NCBI GenBank assembly: GCA_964535215.1
Contig: CAZHST010000003.1
Location: forward strand, 75,357 to 139,356
Direction: 5' to 3'
DNA: 64,000 bases
Source of the DNA: JACQHM01 sp964535215
GTDB lineage: Bacteria; Methylomirabilota; Methylomirabilia; Methylomirabilales; JACQHM01
Shown: positions 53,200 to 62,215 of the stretch, one piece after another
Position numbering within the stretch: the first letter of the stretch is position 1
Layout of the letters: the number at the start of each line of letters is the position of its first letter
Program-made: the position numbers and the translations under genes
The notes under the pieces: model-generated
What the model saw: only the letters and a program-made list of their open reading frames with translations
Database searches by the model: none
What the model was told of the DNA's origin: nothing

Positions 53200-53967
53200 C
53201 TACTCACCATCCCCATTGGAGTCCATGGTCGTCAGGATCTCCGGCCCACGCTCTGTGATGGCCACCGTGTGCTCGAAGTGGGCTGAGAGGGACCCGTCGG
53301 CGCTGATCGCCGTCCAGCCGTCGTCCAGGATGTGGACACCGGGCGCGCCCATGTTAACCATCGGCTCGATGGCCAGGACCATACCGGGCTTCAAGATGGG
53401 ACCCCGCCCCCTGGGACCAAAGTTGGGGACCTGGGGCTCCTCATGCAGCGAGCGACCGATCCCATGTCCCACGAAGGCCCGCACCACCGAATAGCCGTGG
53501 GATTCGGCGTAGGATTGCACCGCGTGGGAGATGTCGGAGAGATGGTTCCCCACCTGGGCCTTCAAGATGGCCTCCTTGAGACACTGCTCCGTCACGGCCA
53601 TCAACCGCCTCGCCTCCTCAGAAATCTTCCCCACAGGGACGGTGACGGCGCCATCGCCGTAGTAGCCATCCACGACGGCCCCGAGGTCTAACCCCACGAT
53701 GTCCCCCTCCCGGAGCTTGCGCTTCCCGGGAAGGCCATGGACAACCTCTTCGTTGACGGCGACACACAAGGTATACGGATAGCCCCGGTACCCTTTGAAG
53801 GCAGGCTTGGCCCCTCGCTTGAGGAGGGAGGCCTCGGCGAAGGCATCAAGCTCCAGGGTGGTGATCCCCGGTTCGACAAGCGTACGAAGCTCGACCAGGA
53901 CCTCCGCAACGATGCGGGAGGCCTTCCTGATCAGCTCGATTTCCCAGGGGGCTTTGAGGATGATCAT
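53200..53967 (-). CDS. map: Type I methionine aminopeptidase
   Basis: Removes initiator methionine. The 255 residues include the metal ligands in GLDLGAVVDGYYGDGAVTVPVG (two Asp), VGHGIGRSLHEEPQV (His), MVLAIEPMVN (Glu) and TVAITERGPEIL (Glu). It overlaps adk by four bases. Confidence 0.95.
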   Translation of the reverse strand: MIILKAPWEIELIRKASRIVAEVLVELRTLVEPGITTLELDAFAEASLLKRGAKPAFKGYRGYPYTLCVAVNEEVVHGLPGKRKLREGDIVGLDLGAVVDGYYGDGAVTVPVGKISEEARRLMAVTEQCLKEAILKAQVGNHLSDISHAVQSYAESHGYSVVRAFVGHGIGRSLHEEPQVPNFGPRGRGPILKPGMVLAIEPMVNMGAPGVHILDDGWTAISADGSLSAHFEHTVAITERGPEILTTMDSNGDGE

Positions 53968-54614
53968 CGCTGACAGGCCTCCTCTCCCTCCAGGACCTCG
54001 AGGATCCGACGAAAGACCTCCCGGACCGTGCCATGCCCCTCCACCTTCCTCAAGACTCCCCTTCGGGCGTAGTGATCCACCAGGGGCGCGGTCTCAACCC
54101 GGTACACCTCGAGGCGCTTCCGAACCGTCTCCTCCCGATCGTCATCCCGTTGGGCGAGCCTTCCCCCACACCGGTCACAGATCCCGGGATTCCGAGGAGG
54201 CCGACAAGAGACGTGGAACAGGGCGCCGCACGCCTCGCAGACCCTCCGCCCTGTGAGGCGCCTGATCAGCTCTTCCTCCCGAACCTCAAGGCTTAGGGCA
54301 TGATCCAAAGGCTCGGCCATCGCCTCCAATGCCTGGGCCTGTCCCACCGTCCGGGGGAAGCCATCAAAGACATAACCGTTGGTGCAATCGGGCTTTTTCA
54401 AACGCTCCCGAACAATCCCGATGATTACCTCATCGGGAACCAACAGGCCTTTCTCCATGTAGGATCGAGCTTGAACCCCTAAAGGCGTCCCCTCGGCGAC
54501 CGCCTGACGGAGGATGTCACCCGTCGAGATCTGGGGGATCCTGTACCGCTCCTTCAGCAATCCGGCCTGGGTGCCCTTCCCCGCCCCAGGCGGCCCCAGT
54601 AAGGTCAACCTCAT
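53964..54614 (-). CDS. adk: Adenylate kinase
   Basis: Interconverts ATP + AMP and 2 ADP. The 216 residues from ATG 54614 start MRLTLLGPPGAGKGTQAGLL (P-loop); AMP-binding STGDILR and the FDGFPRTVGQAQAL segment follow. The LID carries a four-cysteine zinc site (CEACGALFH ... CDRCGG). The long open frame upstream is not coding. Confidence 0.95.
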   Translation of the reverse strand: MRLTLLGPPGAGKGTQAGLLKERYRIPQISTGDILRQAVAEGTPLGVQARSYMEKGLLVPDEVIIGIVRERLKKPDCTNGYVFDGFPRTVGQAQALEAMAEPLDHALSLEVREEELIRRLTGRRVCEACGALFHVSCRPPRNPGICDRCGGRLAQRDDDREETVRKRLEVYRVETAPLVDHYARRGVLRKVEGHGTVREVFRRILEVLEGEEACQR

Positions 54615-54679
54615 CTTAAAGACCCTAAAGGACTTCAACCCTCTCCTACGGTCTAGAGGCTCAGGGCTGATGTCTGCTC

Positions 54680-55987
54680 CTAACTGAACCGTCCACGGAT
54701 CTTGCCCTTCTTCAAAAAGCCCTCGTAGTGGCGCATGAGGAGGTGGGCCTCCACCTGTTGCACGGTATCCAGCGTCACCCCGACCACGATGAGGAGGGAG
54801 GTGCCGCCAAAGTAGAAGGGGACGTTCCACCAGGCGATGAGGATCTCCGGCAGGATCGAGATCAGGGCAAGATAGATGGCCCCAACCAAGGTGATCCGAT
54901 CCAAGACCCTCTCGATGAACTCGGCGGTCTTCGCCCCGGGTCGGATGCCAGGGATGAACCCTCCGTACTTCTTCATGTTATCCGCGACATCCACCGGGTT
55001 AAAGATGATGGCCGTATAGAAGTAGGTGAAGAAGATGATGAACCCCCCGTAGAGGAGGAGGTAGAGGAGCGAGGTCCGGGAGAGCATCTGGGAGAGGGCC
55101 TGCATCCAGGGGTGCTTGATAAACTGGGCCAGGGTGGCCGGGAACACGATGATGGAGGAGGCAAAGATGACCGGGATGACCCCCGCGGTGTTCACCCTCA
55201 AAGGGATATGGGTGCTCTGGCCCCCGTAGATCCTCCGGCCCACGACGCGTTTGGCGTATTGCACAGGGATCCGGCGGTGCCCCAAGGTCATGACGATGAC
55301 CCCAGCCACGATGAGGACCATCAGGATGAGAAGCAGGAGGAAGATCCATGCCCGAAGCTCCCCGGTTTTTAAGAGCCGGAAGGAGTTCACAATGGCCTCA
55401 GGCATCCTCACGACGATCCCGGCGAAGATCAAAAGGGAGATCCCGTTCCCGATCCCCCGCTCAGAGATCTGCTCCCCAAGCCACATGAGGAAGATGGTCC
55501 CCGTCGTCAAGGTGACCGTCGCCAGAAACCTGAATCCCCATCCTGGGAAGGGAATGACCACCTCGCCTGTTGGGGCCCTCATGCTCTCCAAGCCGACGGC
55601 GATCCCCAAGCCCTGGATGGCCGCAAGGGCCACGGTCCCGTAACGGGTATACTGGGTGATCGTTTTCCTCCCCTCCGGCTCCTTGCTGAGTTTCTCCAAC
55701 GTCGGGACCACCACCGTGAGGAGCTGGAGGATAATGGAGGCGCTGATATAGGGCATGATCCCTAAGGCAAAGACACTCAGGCGGCGAAGCGCCCCGCCGG
55801 AGAAAAGATCAACCAAACCGAAGAGGGTCCCAGCCTGCTGCTGGAAGAAGGCGGCCAAGGCGTGGGCATCGATTCCCGGGGTCGGGATGTGAGCCCCGAT
55901 CCGATAGACGATCAGCATCATGACCGTGAAGAGGACCCGGTTCCGAAGCTCCGGAACCCGGAAGATGTTCGCGATGCTTTCGATCAT
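54680..55987 (-). CDS. secY: Protein translocase subunit SecY
   Basis: The pore of the Sec translocon, 435 residues with about ten transmembrane helices. PTPGIDAHALAAFFQQQAGTLFGLVDLFSGGAL holds the plug region; IPLRVNTAGVIPVIFASSI and the C-terminal tail after KKGKIRGRFS are standard. It overlaps the rplO stop by four bases. Confidence 0.96.
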   Translation of the reverse strand: MIESIANIFRVPELRNRVLFTVMMLIVYRIGAHIPTPGIDAHALAAFFQQQAGTLFGLVDLFSGGALRRLSVFALGIMPYISASIILQLLTVVVPTLEKLSKEPEGRKTITQYTRYGTVALAAIQGLGIAVGLESMRAPTGEVVIPFPGWGFRFLATVTLTTGTIFLMWLGEQISERGIGNGISLLIFAGIVVRMPEAIVNSFRLLKTGELRAWIFLLLLILMVLIVAGVIVMTLGHRRIPVQYAKRVVGRRIYGGQSTHIPLRVNTAGVIPVIFASSIIVFPATLAQFIKHPWMQALSQMLSRTSLLYLLLYGGFIIFFTYFYTAIIFNPVDVADNMKKYGGFIPGIRPGAKTAEFIERVLDRITLVGAIYLALISILPEILIAWWNVPFYFGGTSLLIVVGVTLDTVQQVEAHLLMRHYEGFLKKGKIRGRFS

Positions 55988-56430
55988 CTCTCGAGAACCT
56001 CGATGGTGCCGCCGGCTTGTTGGATCTTTTCTTCCGCCGAACGGCTGAACTTGTGGGCGATGACGTGGAGAGGTTTGCCAATCTCCCCTTTGCCTAAGAT
56101 CTTCACCCCATGATCGAGACGCTTGACCAACCCGGCTTCCTTAAGGCGCTCAGGCGTCACCTGAGCACCAGCCTCAAAGCGCTCAAGATCTTTCACGTTC
56201 ACCACAGCGTAGACGGGCCGGAAGGGCCTCCGGAACCCCCGCTTCGGCACCCGTCGGTGGAGAGGGAGTTGCCCGCCCTCGAACCATGCAGGCTTCCCCC
56301 CTCCAGATCGAGCCTTTTGGCCCTTGTGGCCTTTGGTCGCGGTCTTTCCATGGCCGGAACCCGGGCCACGGCCCACCCGTTTCACCCGATGACGCGATCC
56401 TGGAACCGGCTTCAGCTCATGAAGCTTCAT
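55984..56430 (-). CDS. rplO: 50S ribosomal protein L15
   Basis: A 148-residue L15: MKLHELKPVPGSRHRVKRVGRGPGSGHGKTATKG, then GGQLPLHRRVPKRGF. It is followed by secY. rpmD (L30), normally between rpsE and rplO, is absent. Confidence 0.95.
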   Translation of the reverse strand: MKLHELKPVPGSRHRVKRVGRGPGSGHGKTATKGHKGQKARSGGGKPAWFEGGQLPLHRRVPKRGFRRPFRPVYAVVNVKDLERFEAGAQVTPERLKEAGLVKRLDHGVKILGKGEIGKPLHVIAHKFSRSAEEKIQQAGGTIEVLER

Positions 56431-56483
56431 TGCCACGCCCACTTTCCCAAAGGGAGATCTGACAGCTCAACACCGGTTGGAGA

Positions 56484-56972
56484 TTAGGCCGCTTCCTTCC
56501 CCCGGCTCTTCGCCACCTCCTCCGGCGACCGCAAACTTTTTAGCCCTTCCAAGCTCGCTTTGATGACGTTGTGGGGGTTATCGGAGCCCAAGGATTTACA
56601 GAGGACATCCCGGACCCCTGCCACCTCCAGGAGGGCGCGAGCAGCCCCCCCAGCCACAAGCCCGGTCCCTGGAGAGGCCGGTTTAAGGATCACCTTACCG
56701 GCCCCGAACTCCCCTATCACATCGTGAGGGATCGTACCGTCAATCAAAGGGATCCTCACTAAGTTCTTTTTGGCCTGTTCGATCCCTTTCCTGATCGCTT
56801 CAGGAACCTCGTTGGCCTTCCCCAAGCCTACCCCGACATGGCCGTTTTGGTCTCCCACAACCACCAGGGCGCTAAAGTGGAACCGTCGTCCACCCTTGAC
56901 CACTTTGGCAACCCGGTTGATGTGGACAACCCGTTCGATCAAGGAAAGCGTATTGGGGTCAATCCTTTCCAC
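56484..56972 (-). CDS. rpsE: 30S ribosomal protein S5
   Basis: A 162-residue S5: VVHINRVAKVVKGGRRFHFSALVVVGD, GHVGVGLGKANEVPEAIRKG, and the 20-residue region ending GSDNPHNVIKASLEGL. It directly follows rpsN (31 bases), so rpsH, rplF and rplR are missing from this spot. Confidence 0.96.
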   Translation of the reverse strand: MERIDPNTLSLIERVVHINRVAKVVKGGRRFHFSALVVVGDQNGHVGVGLGKANEVPEAIRKGIEQAKKNLVRIPLIDGTIPHDVIGEFGAGKVILKPASPGTGLVAGGAARALLEVAGVRDVLCKSLGSDNPHNVIKASLEGLKSLRSPEEVAKSRGKEAA

Positions 56973-57003
56973 CTTCCCTCCCGTGTGGATTTCAAAGGCA
57001 GGG

Positions 57004-57189
57004 CTACCAGGAGGCCTTCGTCACACCAGGGATCTCGCCTCTGAGCGCCAAATTCCGGAAGCAGATCCGACACATCTGAAACCGTCGGAGGAACCCCCGG
57101 GGCCGGCCGCAGAGAGGGCACCGGTGATAGCGACGCACCTTGAACTTGGGCTCCCGTTCGGCTTTGATCCTTAGGGCCTTCCTCGCCAT
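57004..57189 (-). CDS. rpsN: 30S ribosomal protein S14, zinc-binding type
   Basis: A 61-residue S14 of the short zinc form with CPLCGRPRGFLRRFQMCRIC holding four cysteines. It lies between rplE and rpsE. Confidence 0.95.
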   Translation of the reverse strand: MARKALRIKAEREPKFKVRRYHRCPLCGRPRGFLRRFQMCRICFRNLALRGEIPGVTKASW

Positions 57190-57259
57190 CGTACGCTCTC
57201 AGGGGAAAAGAAGAGGATTCATGGTTACCCGTTCATCGTTCGGTGACAACACCCGGGGA

Positions 57260-57865
57260 CTATCTCCTAAATGGGAAACCAAGGTGCTCCAACAGCGCCC
57301 GGGCCTCCTCATCCGTCGAGGCCGTGGTCTCAATGGCGATGTCCATCCCCCTCACCATATCCACCTTGTCGTAGCGGATCTCGGGGAAGATGAGCTGCTC
57401 CTTGATTCCCAGGTTGTAGTTCCCCCGGCCATCAAAGGAATCAGGGGAGAGACCCCGGAAGTCCCTGATCCTGGGGAGGGCCACGTTGAGGAACCGATCA
57501 AGGAACTCATACATCCGATCCCCTCGGAGGGTCACCTTCAGCCCGATGGGCATCCCCTTCCTGAGCCGAAACCCCGCCTCCGATCGCTTCGCCCGGGTCA
57601 CGATGGGACGCTGGCCGGTGATGGCCATGAGTTCCTCAACGGCCGCGTCGATGACCTTTGGATTCGAAATGGCCTCTCCCAAACCCATATTGATGACGAT
57701 CTTGACCAGCCTGGGAACCTGGAAGAAGTTCCTGTACCCGAAGCGCTTCATCAAGGCTGGTGCAACCTCGTTACGGTACCTTTCCTTCAAACGGGGCGGG
57801 ACCGCCGGGATCTCCTCAACAGCCACCGGTTTCGCCCCTTTGGGTGCCTTCGCCTTCTCCGCCAC
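57260..57865 (-). CDS. rplE: 50S ribosomal protein L5
   Basis: A 201-residue L5 that binds 5S rRNA: LVKIVINMGLGEAISNPK, RAKRSEAGFRLRKGMPIGLKVTLRG and RGLSPDSFDGRGNYNLGIKEQLIFPEI. The first 20 residues are a non-conserved Ala/Pro/Lys extension. Confidence 0.95.
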   Translation of the reverse strand: MAEKAKAPKGAKPVAVEEIPAVPPRLKERYRNEVAPALMKRFGYRNFFQVPRLVKIVINMGLGEAISNPKVIDAAVEELMAITGQRPIVTRAKRSEAGFRLRKGMPIGLKVTLRGDRMYEFLDRFLNVALPRIRDFRGLSPDSFDGRGNYNLGIKEQLIFPEIRYDKVDMVRGMDIAIETTASTDEEARALLEHLGFPFRR

Positions 57866-57878
57866 CGCCCTTAGCCTC

Positions 57879-58208
57879 CTAGTCGATCACCTCACCACAC
57901 TTCTTGCAGACCCTGACCTTCTTGCCGTCAGCCAGAATGGCCTTCCCGTACCGGGTAGGTCGGTCACACTTCGGGCAGACCAACATCACGTTGGCGATGG
58001 AGATAGGGGCCTCCCTCTCCAGGATACCCCCCTGCTGGCTGATCCGACCAGGCCTCGTATGGCGTTTGACAATGTTGATCCTCTCCACCAGGACCCGCTG
58101 GGTCTTTGGGATGATCCTCAGGACCCTCCCCCGTTTCCCTCTATCTTTCCCGGCGATGACCTCGATCAGATCATTCTTCTTGACGGCCAGCCGATGCCCC
58201 ACCCCCAT
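57879..58208 (-). CDS. rplX: 50S ribosomal protein L24
   Basis: A 109-residue L24 with the KOW motif KKNDLIEVIAGKDRGKRGRVLRI and a C-terminal CPKCDRPTRYGKAILADGKKVRVCKKCG with four cysteines. It starts assembly of the 50S subunit. Confidence 0.95.
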   Translation of the reverse strand: MGVGHRLAVKKNDLIEVIAGKDRGKRGRVLRIIPKTQRVLVERINIVKRHTRPGRISQQGGILEREAPISIANVMLVCPKCDRPTRYGKAILADGKKVRVCKKCGEVID

Positions 58209-58288
58209 TTCTTCCCCCTCGATTCCAAGGACCCTAGAGCCAAGTCGGAGGACGGTTCAGACTTAAAACTCGGAACCCGACACGGGTG

Positions 58289-58657
58289 TTAAACCACTTC
58301 TGGAGCGAGGGAGATGATCTTCGTGAACTGCTTCTCCCTGAGCTCCCTGGCCACCGGACCGAAGATTCTGGTCCCGATCGGATTGTTCTGCTCGTTCAAA
58401 AGAACGGCGGCATTCTGATCAAACTTGATGTAGGAGCCGTCCGGACGTCGACGCTCCTTGACCGTCCGGACCACGACAGCCCTCACCACATCACCCTTCT
58501 TGATGGCACCTTCTGGTACAGCCTCCTTCACATTCCCTACGATGATATCCCCGATCCTGGCATACCGTTTAGCCGATCCCCCAAGGACCTTGATCAAGGC
58601 GATCCGCTTGGCCCCGGAGTTATCGGCCACCTCCAAGATGGTACGAAGACCAATCAT
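58289..58657 (-). CDS. rplN: 50S ribosomal protein L14
   Basis: A 122-residue L14: MIGLRTILEVADNSGAKRI, VVVRTVKERRRPDGSYIKFDQNA and GTRIFGPVARELREKQFTKIISLAPEVV. It lies at the intersubunit face. Confidence 0.96.
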   Translation of the reverse strand: MIGLRTILEVADNSGAKRIALIKVLGGSAKRYARIGDIIVGNVKEAVPEGAIKKGDVVRAVVVRTVKERRRPDGSYIKFDQNAAVLLNEQNNPIGTRIFGPVARELREKQFTKIISLAPEVV

Positions 58658-58686
58658 GGCTTAATCCTCACAACCTCGCCGCAAGG

Positions 58687-58947
58687 TTAAACAGCCTTCT
58701 TTAAGACCTCCACCACCCGCCACCGTTTATCCTTGCTCAACGGACGGGTCTCCATGATGCTCACGACATCCCCAACCCGACACTGGTTCCCCTCGTCGTG
58801 GGCCTTGAATTTCGACCGCCGTTTTACCATTTTATCATACCTCGGATGACGGACCAACCGCTCCACCACCACGACGACGGTCTTCTGCATCTTATCACTC
58901 ACGACCTGGCCCACAAACGTCTTGCGGTGACCCCTCGCGGGCGTCAT
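58687..58947 (-). CDS. rpsQ: 30S ribosomal protein S17
   Basis: An 86-residue S17 OB fold: RKTFVGQVVSDKMQKTVVVVVERL, then FKAHDEGNQCRVGDVVSIMETRPLSKDKRWRV. It overlaps the rpmC stop by four bases. Confidence 0.95.
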   Translation of the reverse strand: MTPARGHRKTFVGQVVSDKMQKTVVVVVERLVRHPRYDKMVKRRSKFKAHDEGNQCRVGDVVSIMETRPLSKDKRWRVVEVLKKAV

Positions 58948-59165
58948 CGGGACCCCCTCCCTTCACCAGCCGCTGGCTTTCGGGAAAGCTCCCGCTTCAC
59001 CGTCTCCGCACGAGCGATATCCCGCCGGAGCTGGCGGAGGCGGGCCGGGTTCTCCAAGGGTCCGACAGCCTTTCGCATCTTCAGTTTAAAAAGGTCCTCT
59101 CGAAACTCGTCCAATTTTCGCTCCAATTCCTCCAACGTCAGCTCCCTGAGCTCCTTGGCCTTCAT
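58944..59165 (-). CDS. rpmC: 50S ribosomal protein L29
   Basis: A 73-residue L29 starting MKAKELRELTLEELERKL with FKLKMRKAVGPLENPARLRQLRRDIAR. ATG 59165 overlaps the rplP stop; the earlier methionine at 59249 is inside rplP. Confidence 0.94.
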   Translation of the reverse strand: MKAKELRELTLEELERKLDEFREDLFKLKMRKAVGPLENPARLRQLRRDIARAETVKRELSRKPAAGEGRGSR

Positions 59166-59166
59166 C

Positions 59167-59586
59167 TTATCCTCCCGGCATAGACCGGATAATGAACCTG
59201 GTCGCGATCGGGAGCTTGTAGGCCGCCAGGCGCATGGCTGCCCTGGCATCCGCCTCCGGAACCCCCCCCATCTCGTACAGGATCCGCCCAGGCTTGACCA
59301 CCGCCACCCACCCTTCGACGTTTCCCTTCCCCTTCCCCATCCTGGTCTCTGCCGGCTTCTTGGTAATGGGCTTGTCAGGAAAGATCCGGATCCAGATCTT
59401 TCCTCCCCGCTTCACATAGTGCGCGATGGCCCGCCGGGCCGCCTCGATGGCCCGGTTGGAAATCCATCCAGGCTCCAACGCCTGGAGGCCATACTCGCCA
59501 AACGCCAGGGTGTTTCCCCGGGAGGCGGTTCCCGTCATCCTTCCCCGCTGCTGTTTTCGATACTTCGTCCGCTTGGGTTGCAGCAT
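59167..59586 (-). CDS. rplP: 50S ribosomal protein L16
   Basis: A 139-residue L16: MLQPKRTKYRKQQRGRMTG, RGGKIWIRIFPDKPITKKPAETRMGKGKG. It organises the A site and 5S rRNA region. Confidence 0.96.
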   Translation of the reverse strand: MLQPKRTKYRKQQRGRMTGTASRGNTLAFGEYGLQALEPGWISNRAIEAARRAIAHYVKRGGKIWIRIFPDKPITKKPAETRMGKGKGNVEGWVAVVKPGRILYEMGGVPEADARAAMRLAAYKLPIATRFIIRSMPGG

Positions 59587-59605
59587 CCCTTCAATCTCCC
59601 CAAAG

Positions 59606-60307
59606 TCAGGCCCTTGCCCTTCGGCCCCGCCTCGGTTCCCGAACGGGGGCAGGTTCCTCCACCTCCGACCCGGCCTTGGCCTCAGGGAGGAGTTCTCCTC
59701 GAAAGACCCAGCACTTTACCCCGATGACCCCAAAGGTGGTATGAGCCTCAGCCAAGCCGTAATCGATATCAGCCCGTAAGGTCTGGAGGGGTACCCTTCC
59801 CTCCCGGTACCACTCGGTCCGCGCGATCTCCGCCCCGGCCAATCGGCCAGCCACCGCGATCTTCACCCCTTGGGCCCCCATTCGGATCGCCGATTGGACA
59901 GCCTTCTTCATGGCCCTTCGGAAGGCAACTCGCCGCTCCAGTTGCATCGCCACCTGCTCAGCGATGAGCTGAGCGTCCAGTTCGGCCTTCCTGACCTCAA
60001 CCACGTCCAGCTGGATCTGCTTCCGTGTCATGGTGGCGAGCTCGGCTTTGAGCCGCTCCACCTCCGACCCCTTCTTTCCGATGATGATCCCAGGTCTGGC
60101 CGTGTGGATGATGATCCTGACCTGATCCGCCTTCCGTTCAATTTCAATCTTGGAGACACCAGAGTGGTAGAGTCTCTCCTTGATATACCGCCGCAGCCTG
60201 ATGTCCTCCAGGAGAAGATCGGCATACCCCTTCGCGGCAAACCACCGCGATAACCAGGGCTTGGTGATCCCCAGCCTGAACCCGATCGGGTGAACCTTCT
60301 GTCCCAC
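59606..60307 (-). CDS. rpsC: 30S ribosomal protein S3
   Basis: A 233-residue S3 from GTG 60307, which has GGAGGG upstream and gives the universal VGQKVHPIGFRLG start. The KH motif RPGIIIGKKGSEVERLKAEL and the C-terminal ARTEWYREGRVPLQTLRADIDYG with GVIGVKCWVFRGE follow, then a short basic tail. Confidence 0.95.
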   Translation of the reverse strand: MGQKVHPIGFRLGITKPWLSRWFAAKGYADLLLEDIRLRRYIKERLYHSGVSKIEIERKADQVRIIIHTARPGIIIGKKGSEVERLKAELATMTRKQIQLDVVEVRKAELDAQLIAEQVAMQLERRVAFRRAMKKAVQSAIRMGAQGVKIAVAGRLAGAEIARTEWYREGRVPLQTLRADIDYGLAEAHTTFGVIGVKCWVFRGELLPEAKAGSEVEEPAPVREPRRGRRARA

Positions 60308-60325
60308 GCTTCCCTCCAACGGAAA

Positions 60326-60664
60326 TTACTGCTCGGCTAGAACGACGGTAATGTGGCTTGTCCGGTGTCGGATCATGTTCACACGGCCCATGGCCCTTGG
60401 CTGAAATCGTTTGAGCATCGGGCCCTGATCCACGAAGGCCTCCTTGACGAAGAGCCGATCCACATCCTTCACCCCATGATTGTGCTGGGCGTTGGCCATG
60501 GCCGATCGGAGAACCTTCTCGATAATCCGTGCGGCCTGCTTCTTGGTGAAGCGAACAGCTACCAAGGCATCATTAATGTTGCGGCCCCGGATCAGATCAA
60601 TGACCAATCTCGCCTTGCGAGGTGGGACCCGAACATACCGGGCAACGGCTCTTGCCTCTGCCAT
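60326..60664 (-). CDS. rplV: 50S ribosomal protein L22
   Basis: A 112-residue L22: MAEARAVARYVRVPPRKARLVIDLIRG, then AMANAQHNHGVKDVDRLFVKEAFVDQGPMLKRFQPRAMGR. It lines the exit tunnel. The second methionine is taken as start. Confidence 0.95.
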   Translation of the reverse strand: MAEARAVARYVRVPPRKARLVIDLIRGRNINDALVAVRFTKKQAARIIEKVLRSAMANAQHNHGVKDVDRLFVKEAFVDQGPMLKRFQPRAMGRVNMIRHRTSHITVVLAEQ

Positions 60665-60706
60665 CGTCAACCTCAAGCATTCCCTGTTAAGGGTCTCACC
60701 GACGCC

Positions 60707-60991
60707 TTACTTCAGCGCCGTTGCTTTGGCCGTCGCGCCTCCATGCCCCCGAAACGTCCTGGTGGCGGCGAACTCGCCGAGCTTATGTCCGATCATCTGC
60801 TCCGTGACGTAGACAGGGATGAACTTCTTGCCGTTATGCACGGCAAACGTATGGCCGACAAACTCCGGCAGGATGGTGGAACGGCGCGACCAGGTCTTGA
60901 TCACCTTCTTTTCCCGTTGGCGATTCATCTCCTGGACCTTTTCCAGAAGCTTTGGATCCACATAGGGACCCTTCTTCAACGACCGAGCCAC
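60707..60991 (-). CDS. rpsS: 30S ribosomal protein S19
   Basis: A 94-residue S19: ARSLKKGPYVDPKLLEKV, KTWSRRSTILPEFVGHTFAVHNGKKFIPVYV and MIGHKLGEFAATRTFRGH. It lies in the 30S head. Confidence 0.96.
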   Translation of the reverse strand: MARSLKKGPYVDPKLLEKVQEMNRQREKKVIKTWSRRSTILPEFVGHTFAVHNGKKFIPVYVTEQMIGHKLGEFAATRTFRGHGGATAKATALK

Positions 60992-61019
60992 GCTCTTCCC
61001 TCCCCTACAAAGGACTTCC

Positions 61020-61838
61020 CTATTTCCGGCGTTTCACGATGTCCCTGTCCGAAAGCTTTCCCTTCTTTCGGGTCTTCCGTTCAGGCTTGCCCCAAGGGCT
61101 ACACGGATGGCGACCCCCCGAGGTCTTTCCCTCCCCTCCCCCCAGAGGATGATCGTGGGGGTTCATGGCCACCCCTCGGACATGGGGCCGGATCCCAAGC
61201 CACCGGCGCCGACCCGCCTTGCCGATGGAAACATTTTCGTGGTCGGGATTCCCCACCTGGCCGATGGTAGCCATACACTCCAAGCTTACCTTCCGGATCT
61301 CCCCGGAGGGGAGCTTGACCAGGGCCGAGCCCCCCTCCTTTGCCAAGAGTTGGGCACCCCCCCCTGCACTCCTGACAAGCTGCCCGCCTTTCCCCGGCTT
61401 CAACTCAATGTTGTGGATCATCGTCCCAACCGGGATGTTCCGAAGCGGGAGGGCATTCCCCGTCCTGATCTCCGCCTCGGGCCCGGCCATAACGATGTCA
61501 CCCACCTGAAGGGTCAGAGGGGCCAGGATGTACCGTTTTTCCCCATCCCTGTAGTGCAGGAGGGCGATTCTGGCCGAACGATTCGGATCGTACTCAATGG
61601 AGACTACCCTGGCGCTGATACCGATCTTGTCCCGCTTAAAGTCGACCAAGCGATACATCCGTTTATGCCCACCACCATGATGCCGACAGGTGATGCGACC
61701 TTGAGAATTTCGACCTCCTGTCTTCCGGAGCGGCACCAGCAGACTCTTCTCCGGTTCCCGCTTCGTGATCTCGGAGAAATCCGAAACCGTTTGGAACCGG
61801 CGGCCCGGGGATGTGGGTTTATACACTTTGATGCCCAT
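61020..61838 (-). CDS. rplB: 50S ribosomal protein L2
   Basis: A 272-residue L2: GIKVYKPTSPGRRFQTVSDF, GRNSQGRITCRHHGGGHKRMYR, and the peptidyl-transferase-proximal GVAMNPHDHPLGGGEGKTSGGRHP with the conserved histidine. Confidence 0.97.
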   Translation of the reverse strand: MGIKVYKPTSPGRRFQTVSDFSEITKREPEKSLLVPLRKTGGRNSQGRITCRHHGGGHKRMYRLVDFKRDKIGISARVVSIEYDPNRSARIALLHYRDGEKRYILAPLTLQVGDIVMAGPEAEIRTGNALPLRNIPVGTMIHNIELKPGKGGQLVRSAGGGAQLLAKEGGSALVKLPSGEIRKVSLECMATIGQVGNPDHENVSIGKAGRRRWLGIRPHVRGVAMNPHDHPLGGGEGKTSGGRHPCSPWGKPERKTRKKGKLSDRDIVKRRK

Positions 61839-61859
61839 ATCGTTTCGCTCCCGTATGGC

Positions 61860-61920
61860 TAGCAGCCAGCAGCCGGTAAAAAATCAAGCACAAATCACTG
61901 GTCACTAGCAACCAGCCCCA
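61860..61920. repeat. Degenerate GCTGA-type intergenic repeat between rplW and rplB
   Basis: This gap reads as words such as CAGCCAGCAGCC and CACTGGTCACTAGC, unlike the tight spacing elsewhere in the operon. It may be another copy of the short low-complexity family seen at 32083 and 35781. Confidence 0.3.
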
Positions 61921-61924
61921 GTGC

Positions 61925-62215
61925 TTAAACGCCTTCAAAAAACTCGATGTTCTGTCCCTCCCGGATCGTCACCACGGCCTTCTTCCGATCGGAGGTTCGC
62001 CCCACGAACCTCCCCAGCCGTTTCTCTTTTCCCTTGATCGATATCGTGTTGACGCTTACGACATCTACACGGAAGACCGCCTCGATCGCCCGGGCGATTT
62101 CAAGCTTGTTCGCGTCCTTCGCCACCTCAAAGAGGTACTGGTTCGCCTGCTCCTTCAAAAGGGTCCCCTTTTCGGTCAGGAGGGGCCGCTTGATGATCGT
62201 CCTGGGATCCTTCAT
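61925..62215 (-). CDS. rplW: 50S ribosomal protein L23
   Basis: A 96-residue L23: KDPRTIIKRPLLTEKGTLL, ANKLEIARAIEAVFRVDVVSVNT and RTSDRKKAVVTIREGQNIEFFEGV. ATG 62215 forms an ATGA overlap with the rplD stop. It is the docking site of trigger factor and SRP. Confidence 0.95.
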   Translation of the reverse strand: MKDPRTIIKRPLLTEKGTLLKEQANQYLFEVAKDANKLEIARAIEAVFRVDVVSVNTISIKGKEKRLGRFVGRTSDRKKAVVTIREGQNIEFFEGV

